From positions 18,698,890-18,762,889 of the forward strand of contig JARCOQ010000006.1 in the NCBI GenBank assembly GCA_029207755.1: a stretch of 64,000 nucleotides of DNA, read 5' to 3'. Below, one piece after another: positions 25,475 through 37,765 of the stretch. The notes below the pieces were generated by a model. The model saw only the letters and a program-made list of their open reading frames with translations. It was not told the origin of the DNA and did no database searches. Position numbers and translations under genes: made by a program. The stretch's first letter is position 1, and each line of letters begins with the position of its first letter. The DNA is from Chamaea fasciata (lineage: Eukaryota > Chordata > Aves > Passeriformes > Sylviidae).

Positions 25475-28400
25475 CTGAAGTTTAAGGATAGCCCATCCCA
25501 CTCACCTGAAGCTCCAGAATAAACATTCTGTGACTCAATAAAACTCTACACGACAGTGTAAGGCCTATGTGTTCAGAAGCTTAAGCTTGTAACAGTGGGA
25601 TGATTTTCCTGTACAGATTGCAAAATGATCCATCACCTCTGAGCTGGGATGCAGCTGGACTGCCATGATAGAACTGTGCAGCTGCGCTGGCTCTCTGTTG
25701 TCAAATGATACAAAGTGCATGCTATATTGATTAATTCATGTTTTCTCTAAGTGGACCATATATTTCTGTGTCCTTTCCTCCCTAAAATAAATAGATGGCA
25801 ATATGCTTATATTTTTATGTTAAAAGTACTTTAAGAATTGTATTTAATGGAGTGCTTGTGTACATTGCCTTCTCTGACAAGTGAGTAGATGCTAATCAAG
25901 TCACTCAATGCACTGAAGAGCATGATAAAAAAACCTAGGCAGAATTTCTCTATGACTAACATAGAACAGGGTAATGGGTGTAGTGTTTATGTCCAAGGAT
26001 TTTAAGTGGCAAAGAGAAAATGTTCCATTTTCATTTCCTGTGGAAGAAATCCAGCATATTCATTTCCTGCTCACATATCTTTATTGTATTCTATGATAAA
26101 TACTACAAAGGGAAGATAATTATTCTAGGGGGTTAGTTTTACAGGCTTTTGGGGGTAGAGGGAGGAGGATGTTTTGTAGCCATTTGAGAGATGAGTTATG
26201 CAACAAAAAGCTAGAAATCTATGTTGTTGATTTCAGCGTGCTCATGAACTGAGATTAATGTTCTTTGTGCTTGCTGATGTAGACAAACACGCAGTGGTTC
26301 TAAATTTATACCGCATGTACTGGAATCAAGCTCGCCTTTTCATTTACGTGCTGTTGTGAACAGGAGGAATTTTTTATATCTAATGACTCCTAAAATGGCA
26401 CACACTGATGGGGAGACTAGAAAAATAACGAGATAAATAAAGAAGATACTTAGCTGCCGTCTATAGCAGCTGCAAACATCAATTCTGTTGTTTGAGACCT
26501 AGCAGAGTTAACTTTCATGAATTAGATATAGGGGATTTGTTTTTGTGGCTCTATATGTGTAGATACAGACATATATAAATTTGTGTATGTGACATTCACC
26601 AGGCACTTTGACAATTTCTTTTGCTGAGAGAGATTACAGAGCCTGCATTCAGAAAATTTAAAAGGACTGTTTGCAGGAATATGTAAAAACACTGGTGGAA
26701 ACAGGTATGCCAGCCACAAAGCTGTGGTGATAATACTGTTTTAAAATGTGCTATGGTAAGGACACAGAGATAATTTCCATAACTACTGCATCATCTTATG
26801 CCTCTAAAAGGAACAGTTGTGGAATACAAAGTAGAGGCTTCTTATTAAGTGTTTTGGTGACAAGAAGGCAATATTTTATATTAGGTATGAAAAGGAAGCC
26901 TCTGGAAAGTAGCTTGAGGTAAAGCACTTCCTTCTTGTTTTAGTAAATTGAAAAATGAAAAAGCCTGTAACCAGCTGAATACCCAACCTTTGGCCATATG
27001 TACTGTCTTTGAAAATGGTATGAAAGCATAGGTAATCACATTGATTTATTCAGAATTTCTCAGGTCATGGTACTTCTTTGTCATCATGTAAAGGAAATTC
27101 TTTGGAATTCTTATAAGAAAAATATTCCAAATGCCTGTTTCATATTAATAAAGCAGGAGACAGAAATGTATCTGTGCTAAGTTCTCTTTTAATCCTCAGA
27201 ATATAAAATAAGTTTACCTTAGATTAAATCTGGAAGAACTGACTTCTGTTGAAATGCATATTACATAGATGGCTACCCTACCATTCTTGCCATGGAAGAA
27301 AGAACTTCTGTGAAACTGATGTAATGACAAAACTAACAGGAAAGAAATGTGAAATGCAGAAAGCAAAATCTAGAGGATGCAGATGCTGTGTAGCTACCTA
27401 ACTTTTGTAGTTGACATTACTCAGATCCTATTCTGAGCTTTTTATTTAAAGTATGACACATAATCAACTGCTTACATAACCAGTGCCTATCACTTTTACT
27501 TCCTTTCTAAAAGGACAAAATAAGAGTTATAATGGCAATGGGTTATGAGAGCTCTAGGGTCATATGACCTTTATTTTGCCAAGGAGAAGAGAGTCTAGAA
27601 CTCACATTCTGGGTAACTGTCTTTGCATGCTCATTTGGCTGCCTTTTAAAGCAGCTGTTAGCATGGCAAGGTGTACTTCCTATTTGTTTTTCAATTCAGG
27701 ACTGGATGATCTTTCACATACACTCCAGGGAGAGCTCTGAACAAGCTGCTGGTTTTCCACAAGTGTCACAGTGCATTTACACTGCATGTATCCACTGAAA
27801 GAAATACTGCTGTTGCTTAGCTGTCCTGAGTGTTCTATTTTATACAAGTCATGATTACAGAAAGAATTCAATGTCGTTAAATGGGAAGTGGATATAAAAA
27901 TATGAGATGTGTTTTCATTAAATGTTGAGTGTTTCAATTGCTGTAAACTGCATCCAAGTATTAAAAAAATTACTCTATCTTGCAGTGGCTTCAAACAGTA
28001 AGATAGTGGCTGAAATTATATTCCTTTATAACACAAAAACCTGTGAAGTCCGTTGTAGTTCAGTTACATTTGCAATAGGACAAATGTTCAAGAAAAGTGA
28101 GTTTTGACAATGGTATGATCACTGCTATGAGTTACTGTCTTTGCAGCAAGAATTTCAGAGAGATAGCTTCAAGTTAACATTAGTCTTGCTAGGTGAACTG
28201 AATCATCGTTTGTGTTTGGAGTGTGTGAGTTGAGTTGCTGGAGTACTTCTCCCAGAGTCATCCAAAAGACATACAGATTTGTATACTCCAAGATTCCTCT
28301 GTGATTTGAGCCGAAGTATAGTACTTAATTCTCTCAAGGCATGCTCCTAAATTTAAAGGACTAATGCAGATGCATCCCTTTTGTCCCCATCCAATACAGT

Positions 28401-29266
28401 AACTCTAATCAGCCCAACATTAAAAAAACTTGCATGTGATCAAAGCTTGTTTAGGCACATCTCAGCTAACTTCAATTGCTCTTATTTGGTACTAAGGCAG
28501 AGAAACTTCCTTACACAAGCACACCAGGACCCTTTGAACTTAGGATATTTGTCTCTACTGAAGTCTGCATCACTGTACCTTTACAGCTGGTACTTAAGAG
28601 AAGTGTCACAGTACCTGCACGAACTGCAATGGAACCTCCCACAGTGGTAGAATGACTTCACAGGTGGAGAAATGAAGAGTATTTGATTTAACCCCGTAAA
28701 ATGAAAAATTACACCTTTGTTTCTGTACCTTTGTAAATTAATGACTAAAACCAGAACTGGATATTGTTTCTCTGTCACTGCTGCTCAAATAGGCTGTAGA
28801 ATAGAATTTATACATTGCACCACATGAAACAAAAACTCCTAAGGATCCTAAAAACAAGCTGTGAGATGAGCTCCCTAGGGAGCAAATAATCACCTCATTG
28901 ACAGTACTGAGCTGCATTAATATGCACCAAAAGTGATGCTAGCAGTTTCTGGAGAGCAAATTATGATATTTCTTTTTCTCACATCCAGCAGGAATCTCTC
29001 CATTGACAAATAAAATGGACTTTATTAAGCTGAGACATAAGTCTTTGAACTAGAGTAACTGTAGCATCATCTGCACATATTTCAACTTCCTCATTAGGAA
29101 TATAAAAAATAGAATTGCTTTTTTTTTTTTAAATGCTTTTTCCTCATATAAAAAACCCTAAAATGATTATTTCTTCTAGATTTTTTAATTTTAGGCAGAC
29201 AGAATGCAGGGATAGACTCAGGTTTAACTTGTTAGTAGGTTTTGAAGTAAATGGCTTTTCATGAAG

Positions 29267-29352
29267 GTATATATATTTATATATGCATATACACATGTAA
29301 AAATATATGCATATACATATACACACACACACACACACGCACATATATATAT
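29267..29352. repeat. Compound (TA)n/(CA)n microsatellite
   Basis: A mixed run of TATA/TGCATA steps is followed by nine CA units (about 29320-29337) and a short TA run (29343-29352). It is an alternating purine-pyrimidine tract, so it can be length-variable and favours Z-DNA or cruciform structure. Open frames through it on both strands are artefacts. Confidence 0.95.
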
Positions 29353-30099
29353 CTAAAATCCCTCATTTCGAGGTTTTATTTTGGAAGATTTTTCATCACC
29401 TTTGCTTTTTTATAGGAGGAAACATTAATCTTCCTTGGGAAACCATACGTTTTCCAGGTGTGGAAACAGAGTGCCTGCAATTTTTTAGGGTATATTATAA
29501 AGACGACTTCAAGGTGAAATGCATAGACAAGCTGTGGTATAGTGGTGTGGTTTGATGTTCACATGGCCTGAGCTCTTATTTACTGCTGCTTCCTTCCTTC
29601 TTTCCAACTGCTTTTAAATGTGTTGTGGTTCCCTTAGTGTTTTGCCTTGTTTCCATTGGCTCTTGACAAGACTTTATGATGAAATGGAAGATCAGAAGTG
29701 CATTGCTGTAGATGTTGCTGTGTGGAGTCAAAGCGCAAAAATGTGGGGCTAAATAGAGAAGTATACAAAAGGCTTAGAAAGCTCTATCTTGTTCTGTATT
29801 TCTGAGAGGACAGGCATAACTGGGAACAAAGTCATTTGTAAGAGGGCAAGTTCTAAATATGGCAGTATGTGGCTTCCTCAAGTGCCTGTACTCTAGTATG
29901 CAGAGCTTGCTTAACAAGAAAGGTCTGGAAGTCCATGCACTTCCAAAAGCCTGTAAATATCAAAATCACAAAGATCAGGTGCAATACTATGCACAATTGA
30001 GACACTTCCATGAGTCTTTACAGCCTATGTAGGAAAATCAGGAGAAGAGGAGGAAAACTATAGTAGAGTCCTCTCCCATGAAACTGGAAATGTGTTTTT

Positions 30100-31300
30100 C
30101 TGATGATTGATACTGGAGATACCATGCTGGGGGTATGCTACAGGCCACCTGGCTGAAATGAAATGAGGATGGACAAAAGCAATTAACACGAGGTTGATGC
30201 CTGTACATCCTTATCTTTTTTTGTGGGCTTTTATCAGTCCAGACATATTCTGGAAGGGCAGCAGTATGCAGTCAATTCAACAAAATAATGCACTACTTAT
30301 TGTCTGCTTCCCAGTGCACATACTGGAGGGGTCAGACAGTATATTGGCGTACATGACCTGCTGTTCACAGGTGTCTGAGGTCAGAGTCTGAGGGAAAGCT
30401 GGAAAGATGCTGAGCAAAATTGGGATTCTGGCCTTCAGGAAACCAGATTTCAATCTGTTCTGTCATTTTTTTTGTCCAAGTTTCAAAATGTTAGGCAGAA
30501 TTCCCATTGGAAGCTGCCATGAGGGAAAGAAAGTGCATAAGCAAATTTGTTTTTAAAAGAAAACTTACTGAGAGTTCAAAAATTAACTCCCTTCCATTTG
30601 CACAGGAAGATGAGAAATTTTGGCAGAAGAGTCATTTGGCTGGCAGGGTGCTTTTGGATGAAAGGAAACAGAAGAACACACAAGTAGTGAAAGCTAAGCA
30701 ACAAAGGAGGAATACAAAGAGAATTGCTTGAGCATTTGGAGCAAAATCAGAAAGACCAAAGCACAACTGCAGATAAAAGTACTGAGGCACATAAGGGGTA
30801 ACGGGAGAATATGCTGGAATCAGTGGGATGCTCAGGGAAAATGTGGGTCCATCAATGAGTGTAGGAGAAACAGATGGTTCAGAAAAGGCTGAATGACTCC
30901 ATGTCTTTTTTTGCCTCTGTCTTGACAAGCAAAATTTTCAGTACCAGAAAAACTGGGGGTGTGGAGGACAACAGGACAGAGGAGCAACAAGTTAGGAACT
31001 GCTTAGAGAAACTGAATGTATTCAAAACCTTGGGCCATATTAGATTCACCTGAGGGCGCTGAAAGGTTGGCTGAGGTCATGCAATTAGATAAGGTTGCCG
31101 AATTTAGTTCTGCTAATGATTTTCTGGCTTGTAAAGCTGTTACCAGGAGTGACTGGATTGACACAGCCAAGGACAAGGCTGATAGTCCACATGAGAATAA
31201 GTGGCCAATGACAAAATATTAGGCAAGCTGTGTAACTTAGGTGAGGGGTTTCCAGGGAAGAAATAAATGCATATTGCAGAATGTGACAAATAAGTGCACC
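30100..31300 (+). pseudogene. Broken CR1 LINE ORF2 segment (endonuclease end to start of reverse transcriptase)
   Basis: This is an internal piece of a CR1 retrotransposon. CR1 ORF2 encodes an endonuclease followed by a reverse transcriptase. The endonuclease landmark GVCYRPP is intact at 30130-30150. The next landmark, family GDFNHPDICWKDN, survives in altered form at 30226-30261 (GFYQSRHILEGQ). Later blocks correspond to family KAEVLNAFFASVFT near 30881-30925 (with a stop and a frameshift) and, near 31008-31080, to the HKSMGPDG...PRVLRELA stretch that opens the reverse transcriptase, again with stops. A weaker match to the following segment runs to about 31.3 kb. Many stops and shifts make it dead. 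Both the 3' untranslated end and the 5' end are missing, which is unusual for CR1, where copies normally keep the 3' end. It was probably cut by later deletion or is too decayed to follow. Confidence 0.85.
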
Positions 31301-31330
31301 CTGAAAAGCCATATATAGTGCCATAAAAAA

Positions 31331-34300
31331 GAAAAAAAGTTTTGTTTATTTGTGCCTACCCTATTAAATTTAAAGGATGTGCTTTGTGCTGAATATTCTC
31401 TTGAGGCCAGCAGTTAAACGCTTTCTCAATAACTATGTCTTCATGAATAAAGTGTTAGGAATTTCTATTTTGGCCTTTCTGTAGACCAGCAAAAACACTT
31501 GCTGTGGGGCACCAGCTAAATACTCATAAGAGATTATTATTATTTTCTTTACAAGAAAGCATTTTTTTTCCTGAAATCATCACTGAAACTTGGTCTAGCA
31601 ATCTATCTAGCCAGGACTTTATCCTAAAGTACTTTTGACTCTTGCCTTCATGTTGGTGTCTTTGAGTTATTTTTGAAAATTTAGACTGTAGTGCTAATGC
31701 AACCATCAACTTCAGTGGTGCAGGGTACACATTTTGTTTGCTTTCTGGATTATTGGATCTGCCTGACATACATCTTGTCAGGAGAGCTGAAATGCCTCAA
31801 ACAGTGTATTCATGATTTTAACTGAATGACTTGCTATCTGCTGTTTGGCTTGACCATGTCTCTATTACTCTTTCATAGATACTGATCTAACTTATTGCTA
31901 ATGGATTTTGATTGTGCAAACACCTGGGGATTCTCAGATTTGGACTAGATGTTTGTTATTTATTGAGCCAGAGAACATAAGAAATAACAAAAAAGTGAAG
32001 TAGGTGACCAATTTACACACTGCAGACAGAGTGAAATTGGATTTCCTTGACTGATAAAGAAAAATTGTAATTAAAATTATTAGAAACATGATAAAAGTCA
32101 TTGCCTAAAAGGTCACATTTACTGACTTTGATTGTTAGGTTCTCTTTGCTATATTTTGGCTGGGTAGGAATATTAATATTGTGTTCTCCAGGTAATAGGC
32201 ATGGTGCTATTTCCTTCAAACTCAATAAGAAAGAATATATAAATTTGCTTTTAGGAGTACAGAACATGTTCCATATCAGATAATAACTTTACTGTAGGTA
32301 AAATTGAATGTCAAACTTCTGGAGAATGTTTCTGAAACAAGAATCTCTATTTTTCTCATTTTTCTAAATTTTTCTGAAAGGGTATCCATGCTGGTCTTGA
32401 ACATGGCAATGCCTGTAGTGATTTCCCTGTTTTGTAGTGGAGGGAATGAAGGGAGAGACAATAGGTTTTTTAGAGTGTAAGAGGTTAAACCAAGAGGTAA
32501 AAGAGAAAGACTTCTGAAGGAAAGTCCCAGTGTCTAAAAATGAAAAGCATAATTCAGGTGATAGGTGCCACTCTCCTCTCTGCCGTTTTGTCACTCTCTC
32601 TTTCCTTCACTTTTCAAGATATCCTTCGTAGTCCCATCTATTCTTGTGTCAACTCCTTTGTTCCAGCTATGTGCCTTCATTTGCTGCATGGAGGGCACTG
32701 TACGAAGACCAGACCATATTCTAGTTTATGATATGTACTTTAGGGCTTAGCAAACGTTTTTCCACATGGTTCTCATGTCTTGGTACTTCTGCAGTTGCAG
32801 CTGCTTAGCGAACACAAGTAGGGCACTGATCCATGCTGCAAGCTGGCCAAAATCTGGGTATTTAAAGCTTCCCCTTCTGCATCAAGTGTAGCTCAACAGA
32901 TCCATAGTCCAGTGAAAAAGAAAAGAGATATGGGAATGAGAACCTGGTGGTGTGGGAGAGGGGGTTCAAGTTTCACTTTAACATCCAGCTATGACCTCAG
33001 CCCTTCTAAATCTAGTTTTTATCTGTTTGCTCCTTTTTAGCTATATTATAAATCTGTGTCTACTAGCAACACTCTGAAGTTAATGCAATACAATTAAATA
33101 TTTCTAATTAATCAGTATCTAAAAAATAACTAGAACATTAAAAAAATCCCCAACATTCAAGTGACTGATCCAAACAGATTAATTGAATATCTTAGTAAAC
33201 CCTTGGTGACACCTGTGCAGATATTTTTGTGCAGCTCACAACATGTTTCAACTATTTTGTGAAATACATGTACGTCCTCCTGTCTGCTGCTTTTGCTCAG
33301 CAGCTCAATAACACTCATTGGTGAATTTTTCAACATCTTGATGGCTGTTAGTTATAGTTTCTTTTATTAAACATGTTGTAAGTACAATTAGTGGCTCACT
33401 AACCCCTGGCATAGAGTATACATTGTATTTTGGAGTATCTTCTTTTCTTACCTTCCTAAAGGACTGAATTCATGGCTTCTTAGTGATACAAAATGCTTCC
33501 TGAGTTTTATTCATCATAAACAGAACATTAGTTAGGTAATCTATAACTAGGGTCAGCTAACAGATTTATTAATTTGCAGACACCTGACTGAAAAAAATGA
33601 ATGGACTGTAGAAATATGATCACTCAGCTTATTATTTTGAGTCACTAAAGGTATGTCTTAACTTCAAGTATCAAGGACAGAATCAGCATGTTTAGTAGAT
33701 AATTTTGGTACAATTTGCTCCTCTTTTTTTTTTTTTTTGCCACTGCTCATTTTTTTTTGTAAGATGATCTTGCTTTTTTAGCCAAAGCCTGAAATGAAGT
33801 CACAGCCTCTCATTTGACTGGGAGGGAAATTAAATAGAGGGATCCACGTGATCACATGCATATCTACACAATTACGGTTTTATACACTCTCTTTAGTGTC
33901 TTGAGTTTTTAGAGCAAATGAAGTAAGATAGATTTTTGATTCTTTGAAGGTGAAAAGGAGACACAATATTGAGAGGGATATTGAAGAATCAAATTACTAA
34001 AATTCGGAGGAATGAGTAGAAAAAAAATACTTGGCAAAACGTGAGGAAGAAGAAACAGAAATGACAACTGACAATTAAAGGAAAATTACTTCAAGAATGC
34101 AGTTACTGCTTCTGAGTTCAAAATTCAACAGCAAAAGGAAAGTATTGCTCTAGTAGGAAGTAGATGAAAGGGAAAAGAGCTTGAAAAAGAAAAATGGAAG
34201 GTGTTATTTTTATTGTTTTGTTCTTTTTCCCCCTGGCTGGTGTTCCCTGGAATGTGTTATTATCTTCTGTATGATTCTTGGATGATTTGGCCAATTCTGC

Positions 34301-36027
34301 TTATTTTTTCCTCTTCCCTGTGTAGTGACTCCTAAATGAGCAGAACCTGTCAAAATGGAGGTAATGAGTAACTATGGGAGATGACAACTGCCATGGATCC
34401 TGTATTTACCACATCTAGGGAGCGCTGAAAGGGAAGCTAAACACCTCTGAAGTACCCAGGTGCTTTACATTGCTATGCAGTTCTATATCAAAGATCTTAG
34501 CCCTAGTTAGGTTCAGTATAACTGGCCAGCAGCTGGTCCCAGCCACAGGGTCACCCTTCCTGCTTCTCCTTCATGTCAGCAGTGTCTGTGATGTGTGGGG
34601 GCATGTTTGAGGGCTGTTGTCCCCAGTACCACACCAGTTCAATGATGACAATTCTGGGTGTTATGATGATGCAGCATGAAACAGAGAAGCTAGGGATGCT
34701 TTAAAGTACAGACGCAGATGGGATGCTGCAGAGAACTGGCACACAGGCTACTGTAAAGAGTTAAATTTGTGCAGGACTGCCAGGCAATGAGAGACACATT
34801 GAAATACTATGCTTCCTGTGAAAGAAAAGTCACGTAAGCAATGTTTAATTTAAGTGTTGCTGAACTCAGCAAATAGGTGTTCTACATATCATATTCCATG
34901 CTTCCCGATCTTTAATTCACTGATGGTTTCTGTACTCTCTTGACCTGCTGTAATAATCACTGCTTCACCTATCCAAGTGGCTGACTTTCTCCATGGGGGA
35001 AAAGCCACGACTCAGAAGTCCCCAGCTAGCTGCTCAACACAGGACTCCAAATTCAGCATCCAGAGATTTTTGGCTGCTGCAGCAATTTTGCTATTGTGCT
35101 TCTAATTGTTTCATTCCAGAGGATATATGTAATGTGTCAAAAGATGAAAATATTAATAGAGACTATCATGTTTCATTCTCTACAAGTAGCTTCGTCCTGC
35201 AAAGGACAAAGTTATGAACCGATAAACTGAGGGTTAGGATTAAATCAGCCATTTCTATGGAGATAACTTCAGAGAAATACAGCTCTTCCTAGTGCCGATC
35301 AACTGCTGATCCTACTCTAACTTGTAATGAAAGGATTAGATGACAAGTGTCACCAGCATTATTTCAGATGCTAAGAGATTGCTAATAATGCGATAGAAGT
35401 CTGCTGTGAATATTGCATGAGGAAGGTTATCTATAGCATAAGTTGAGCGGGGAACTTGCTTTTTTGTACCCTGACAGCATAATTACAAATGCTCCTTGCT
35501 CCTTACACATGTCAGCTCTCTGCTTCTGCTGTTAGTTTATGAAGTAGTGTGGTGTGCTACACAAATCTGTCATGGTCCTTCTTGACCTAGAAAAGTGATG
35601 ATCCAAAGTTATGTAAAATCAATGTTTTTTCTCCCCAAAGAATATTGCCAAACTTTGAGTGCTGCTAAAATAAATATATAAAGTGAGGATTAACTTTTCC
35701 TAAATGAGCTAAAAAAATAATTATTTTAAATAAAAGCACAGCAGTGGGTAGCAGGACACTTACTATCTATTTCAGCCCCTACAATGAAAATTCCTCTTGC
35801 CTCAGTTTACCCAGTTCTGTTTGACAAATGCCTCATAGAGGAGTTGCTTAGCAAGTGCAGTTGAGTGGTTGGGAAGATTTTCATAGATCCTTGACAAAAG
35901 ATGCAATACAACTCTAAAGTGTTATTATTGTGGATTTCCTCACAGCTTTATGCATATTGTATAAAAAGTTTTATTAGTTCTGTTTTGTAGAAATAAATCA
36001 TTCACAGCTGGTAACAGCTTTTATGAG
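31331..36027. other. Unique A+T-rich noncoding stretch
   Basis: No gene or mobile element is recognised. It holds a 15-T run (33724-33738) and a purine-biased patch at about 33945-34200. An acceptor-like TTTTTTCCTCTTCCCTGTGTAG (ending 34325), followed 35 bases later by GAG|GTAATG, is closed in all three frames, so it could at most be noncoding. Overlapping open frames at 32364-32750 on both strands are chance. Confidence 0.5.
33724..33738 (+). repeat. Poly-T tract, 15 T
   Basis: A run of 15 T is followed by GCCACTGC and a shorter T run at 33751-33758. It is a simple repeat with no retroposed body recognised. Confidence 0.9.
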
Positions 36028-36613
36028 TGGGCTTGTTTTAGTTGGGGTAGACTTAATTTTATTCATACTAGCTAGTGTGGGGCTATGTTTGAGATTTCTG
36101 CTGAAAACATTATTGATAACAGAATGTTGTTTTAGCCATTTCTGAGCAGTGCTTGCACAGGGTCAAGGCCTTTTCTGCTTTTCACTCCAGTCCATCAGTA
36201 GGGAGACTGGGAGTACACAAGGAGTTGGGAGGGGACACAACTGGGACTCCTGAACCAAACTGACCCAAGGGATATTCCATACCCTATGGCATCATGCCCA
36301 GCATATGCTGCTGAGAGGAAGAAGAAGGAAGGGGAGATGTTTGGAGTGATGACATTTGTTTTCCCAAGTCACCATTACCTGTGGTAATTTCTCCTGATTT
36401 CTTGGAGATGGCTGAGTACCTGCCTGCCCATGGGAAGGGGTGAATTAATTCCTTATTTTGCTTTTCTTGCATGAGCAGGTAAACTGTCTTTATCTTAACC
36501 CATGAATTTTTGTTGCTTTTAGTCTTCTAATCCTCTCCTCTATTCCACTGAAGGGGGCTGAGTAAGTGGTTATTTGGTACTTTGTTTCAGGCTGGGATAA
36601 AACTATAATAACA
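36028..36613 (+). mobile_element. Avian endogenous retrovirus solo LTR (second family, ERVL-like)
   Basis: This about 0.58-kb block follows, in order, an abundant bird LTR family known to me: a start of the TGGTTTTGGCTGGG type (here TTGTTTTAGTTGGGGTAGAC, 36033-36052), AGTGTGGGGCTATGTTTGAG (36074-36093), CTGAGCAGTGCTTGCACAGG (36142-36161), ACAAGGAGTTGGGAGGGGAC (36217-36236), AAGGGATATTCCATACCCTA (36267-36286), GCCTGCCCATGGGAAGGGGT (36422-36441), AACTGTCTTTATCTTAACCC (36482-36501) and a terminal GGCTGGGATAAAAC...ACA. The family's TATA box (TATATAAAGC) has decayed to CATATGCTGC near 36303, and the poly-A signal region is also changed, so promoter activity is unlikely. No gag, pol or env lies beside it, so it is a solo LTR. 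The exact 5' edge and the target duplication are not clear. Confidence 0.9.
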
Positions 36614-37085
36614 AGTGGACTTGCTAGCTTGCCATTTTGTTCAAAAAAATACATTTGGAGTTTTTTCCCCAACTTTTATCATTTATTTAATTTGATCCAT
36701 TCTAGTGTCTGCACTTGAATTTCCTGCATGATTAATTCTATAATATTAAAAATGTGATGAAATGCAAACTTTATAAAATTGACGGATAATTATGTTTCTT
36801 ATGTTAGTCAGCGAAACAGATGATGAAAAAACCACTATGGCCTGATCAAAACCATTAAATAATTTAAAATGAGGACTTCAGAATCAGGTTAGAAGAATTA
36901 TATTGAGAATAATGGTTATCTTGCTTTATAAGCTCTCTGATGTGTCCTATCTTTTGCAGGGCTTTTTTTCTTGAGAATGTTAAGCACATATTTGTAGTTA
37001 ATTTGCTGATACTATGTGCATGAGCTATTACTTTTCCTTAACTTCAAATTGTACAGTTCATTCTTTTCATTCCTAAAAGGATAAA
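36614..37085. other. Unique A+T-rich noncoding stretch
   Basis: Nothing recognised. This is A+T-rich sequence between the solo LTR and the old repeat that follows. Confidence 0.5.
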
Positions 37086-37230
37086 GGCTGGGATTTTCCA
37101 AAGGAGCTTAGAAAATTTAGGTCTAAATTTTAAAAGGTGCCTGAAGATTCAGAGAGATGCCAAAGGGGATTTTTCAGAGGCATTCAGCTTTGTATTAGAA
37201 GAAATAGAAATGGGTATTGAAAATCTTGAA
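37086..37230. repeat. Ancient MITE-like amniote repeat
   Basis: The block reads GCTGGGATTTTCCAAAGGAG (37087-37106), TTAGGTCTAAATTTTAAAAG (37117-37136), GTGCCTGAAGATTCAGAGAG (37138-37157), CAAAGGGGATTTTTCAGAGG (37161-37180) and ends near GGTATTGAAAATCT (37213-37226). This order matches old repeats of turtles, crocodilians and birds built from GGATTTTCAAAGG...CCTAA modules and ending in the inverse CTTTGAAAATCC. The terminal inverted arrangement (GATTTTCC at one end, TGAAAATC at the other) is visible. No coding capacity is expected. The family name is not assigned. Confidence 0.6.
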
Positions 37231-37459
37231 AATCATACTGGGTTTGTATCAGTAGCCTTTAATTCCTACAGGTATTAAAACTGCCTTCTTTGGGTATGTC
37301 TATTTTAGTAAGTAGTGCAACACAGTAGGAGCAGATTCGTAGAGCAAAAGGATGCTGAGAAGCTGACATTCACATTATTTAGTTTTGGGGTGTTTGTCTT
37401 CAGAAGAGCACTAGTCCTGTCCCATAGACTAAATTTCAATTAGCAGATGGAGTTGATTA

Positions 37460-37765
37460 AGTATGTCACTGAATCCCAGAAGAATAGTTTAGAAAGAGTG
37501 CCTGGAAGTCCTCTAGTCCAATGTGCAGCTCAGTGAATCTACTGACAAGTGAGTGCTGCACTCCTCTCCCAGTGAAGAGTACTTTGGAAGTCCAGCCTGG
37601 ACCTCCCAAGCTGCAGCTTCTGTTATTTTTTGGCTGCATCTTGTGTTATTGTTCTTGTGCTTGTATAGCATCTCTACCAAGATAACTTTGGCTCTCTGTT
37701 TTGTATCCTGTCCAAGCTGTAAGCATTAGTATAGAAGAACATGAAGCAGGACTGTGCATTTGCAG
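37460..37765 (-). mobile_element. CR1 LINE, 3' region, reverse strand
   Basis: Read left to right this is the complement of a CR1 3' end: AGTCCTCTAGTCCAATGTGC (37507-37526), corresponding to the ATCATCTAGTCCAAC stretch; CTCTCCCAGTGAAGAGTACT (37564-37583), corresponding to the AGTGAAGAAGTTT stretch; GCCTGGACCTCCCAAGCTGC (37596-37615), a very characteristic CR1 block; and then TGTTATTGTTCTTGTGCTTG (37643-37662) and ACTTTGGCTCTCTGTTTTGT (37684-37703). It is moderately diverged and noncoding. The outer edge near 37460 should be the element's 3' terminus. Confidence 0.8.

Larger units (their letters stand above)
22956..30099. other. Unique A+T-rich noncoding stretch
   Basis: No recognised gene. 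Inside lie a short tandem repeat (23011-23046), the minus-strand exon-like interval (25131-25474) and the TA/CA microsatellite (29267-29352). Frames at 27680-27994 (-), 27922-28107 (+) and 28381-28650 (+) have no flanking splice pair that I can see and resemble nothing known. Confidence 0.5.

Noticed and set aside
29144..29555. Frames on both strands through the CA/TA microsatellite (Cys-Val and His-Thr repeats)
   Set aside because: They are translations of a dinucleotide repeat.
34304..34366. Acceptor-donor pair bracketing 35 bases
   Set aside because: All three frames are closed and the donor (GTAATG) is only moderate, so it is most likely chance.
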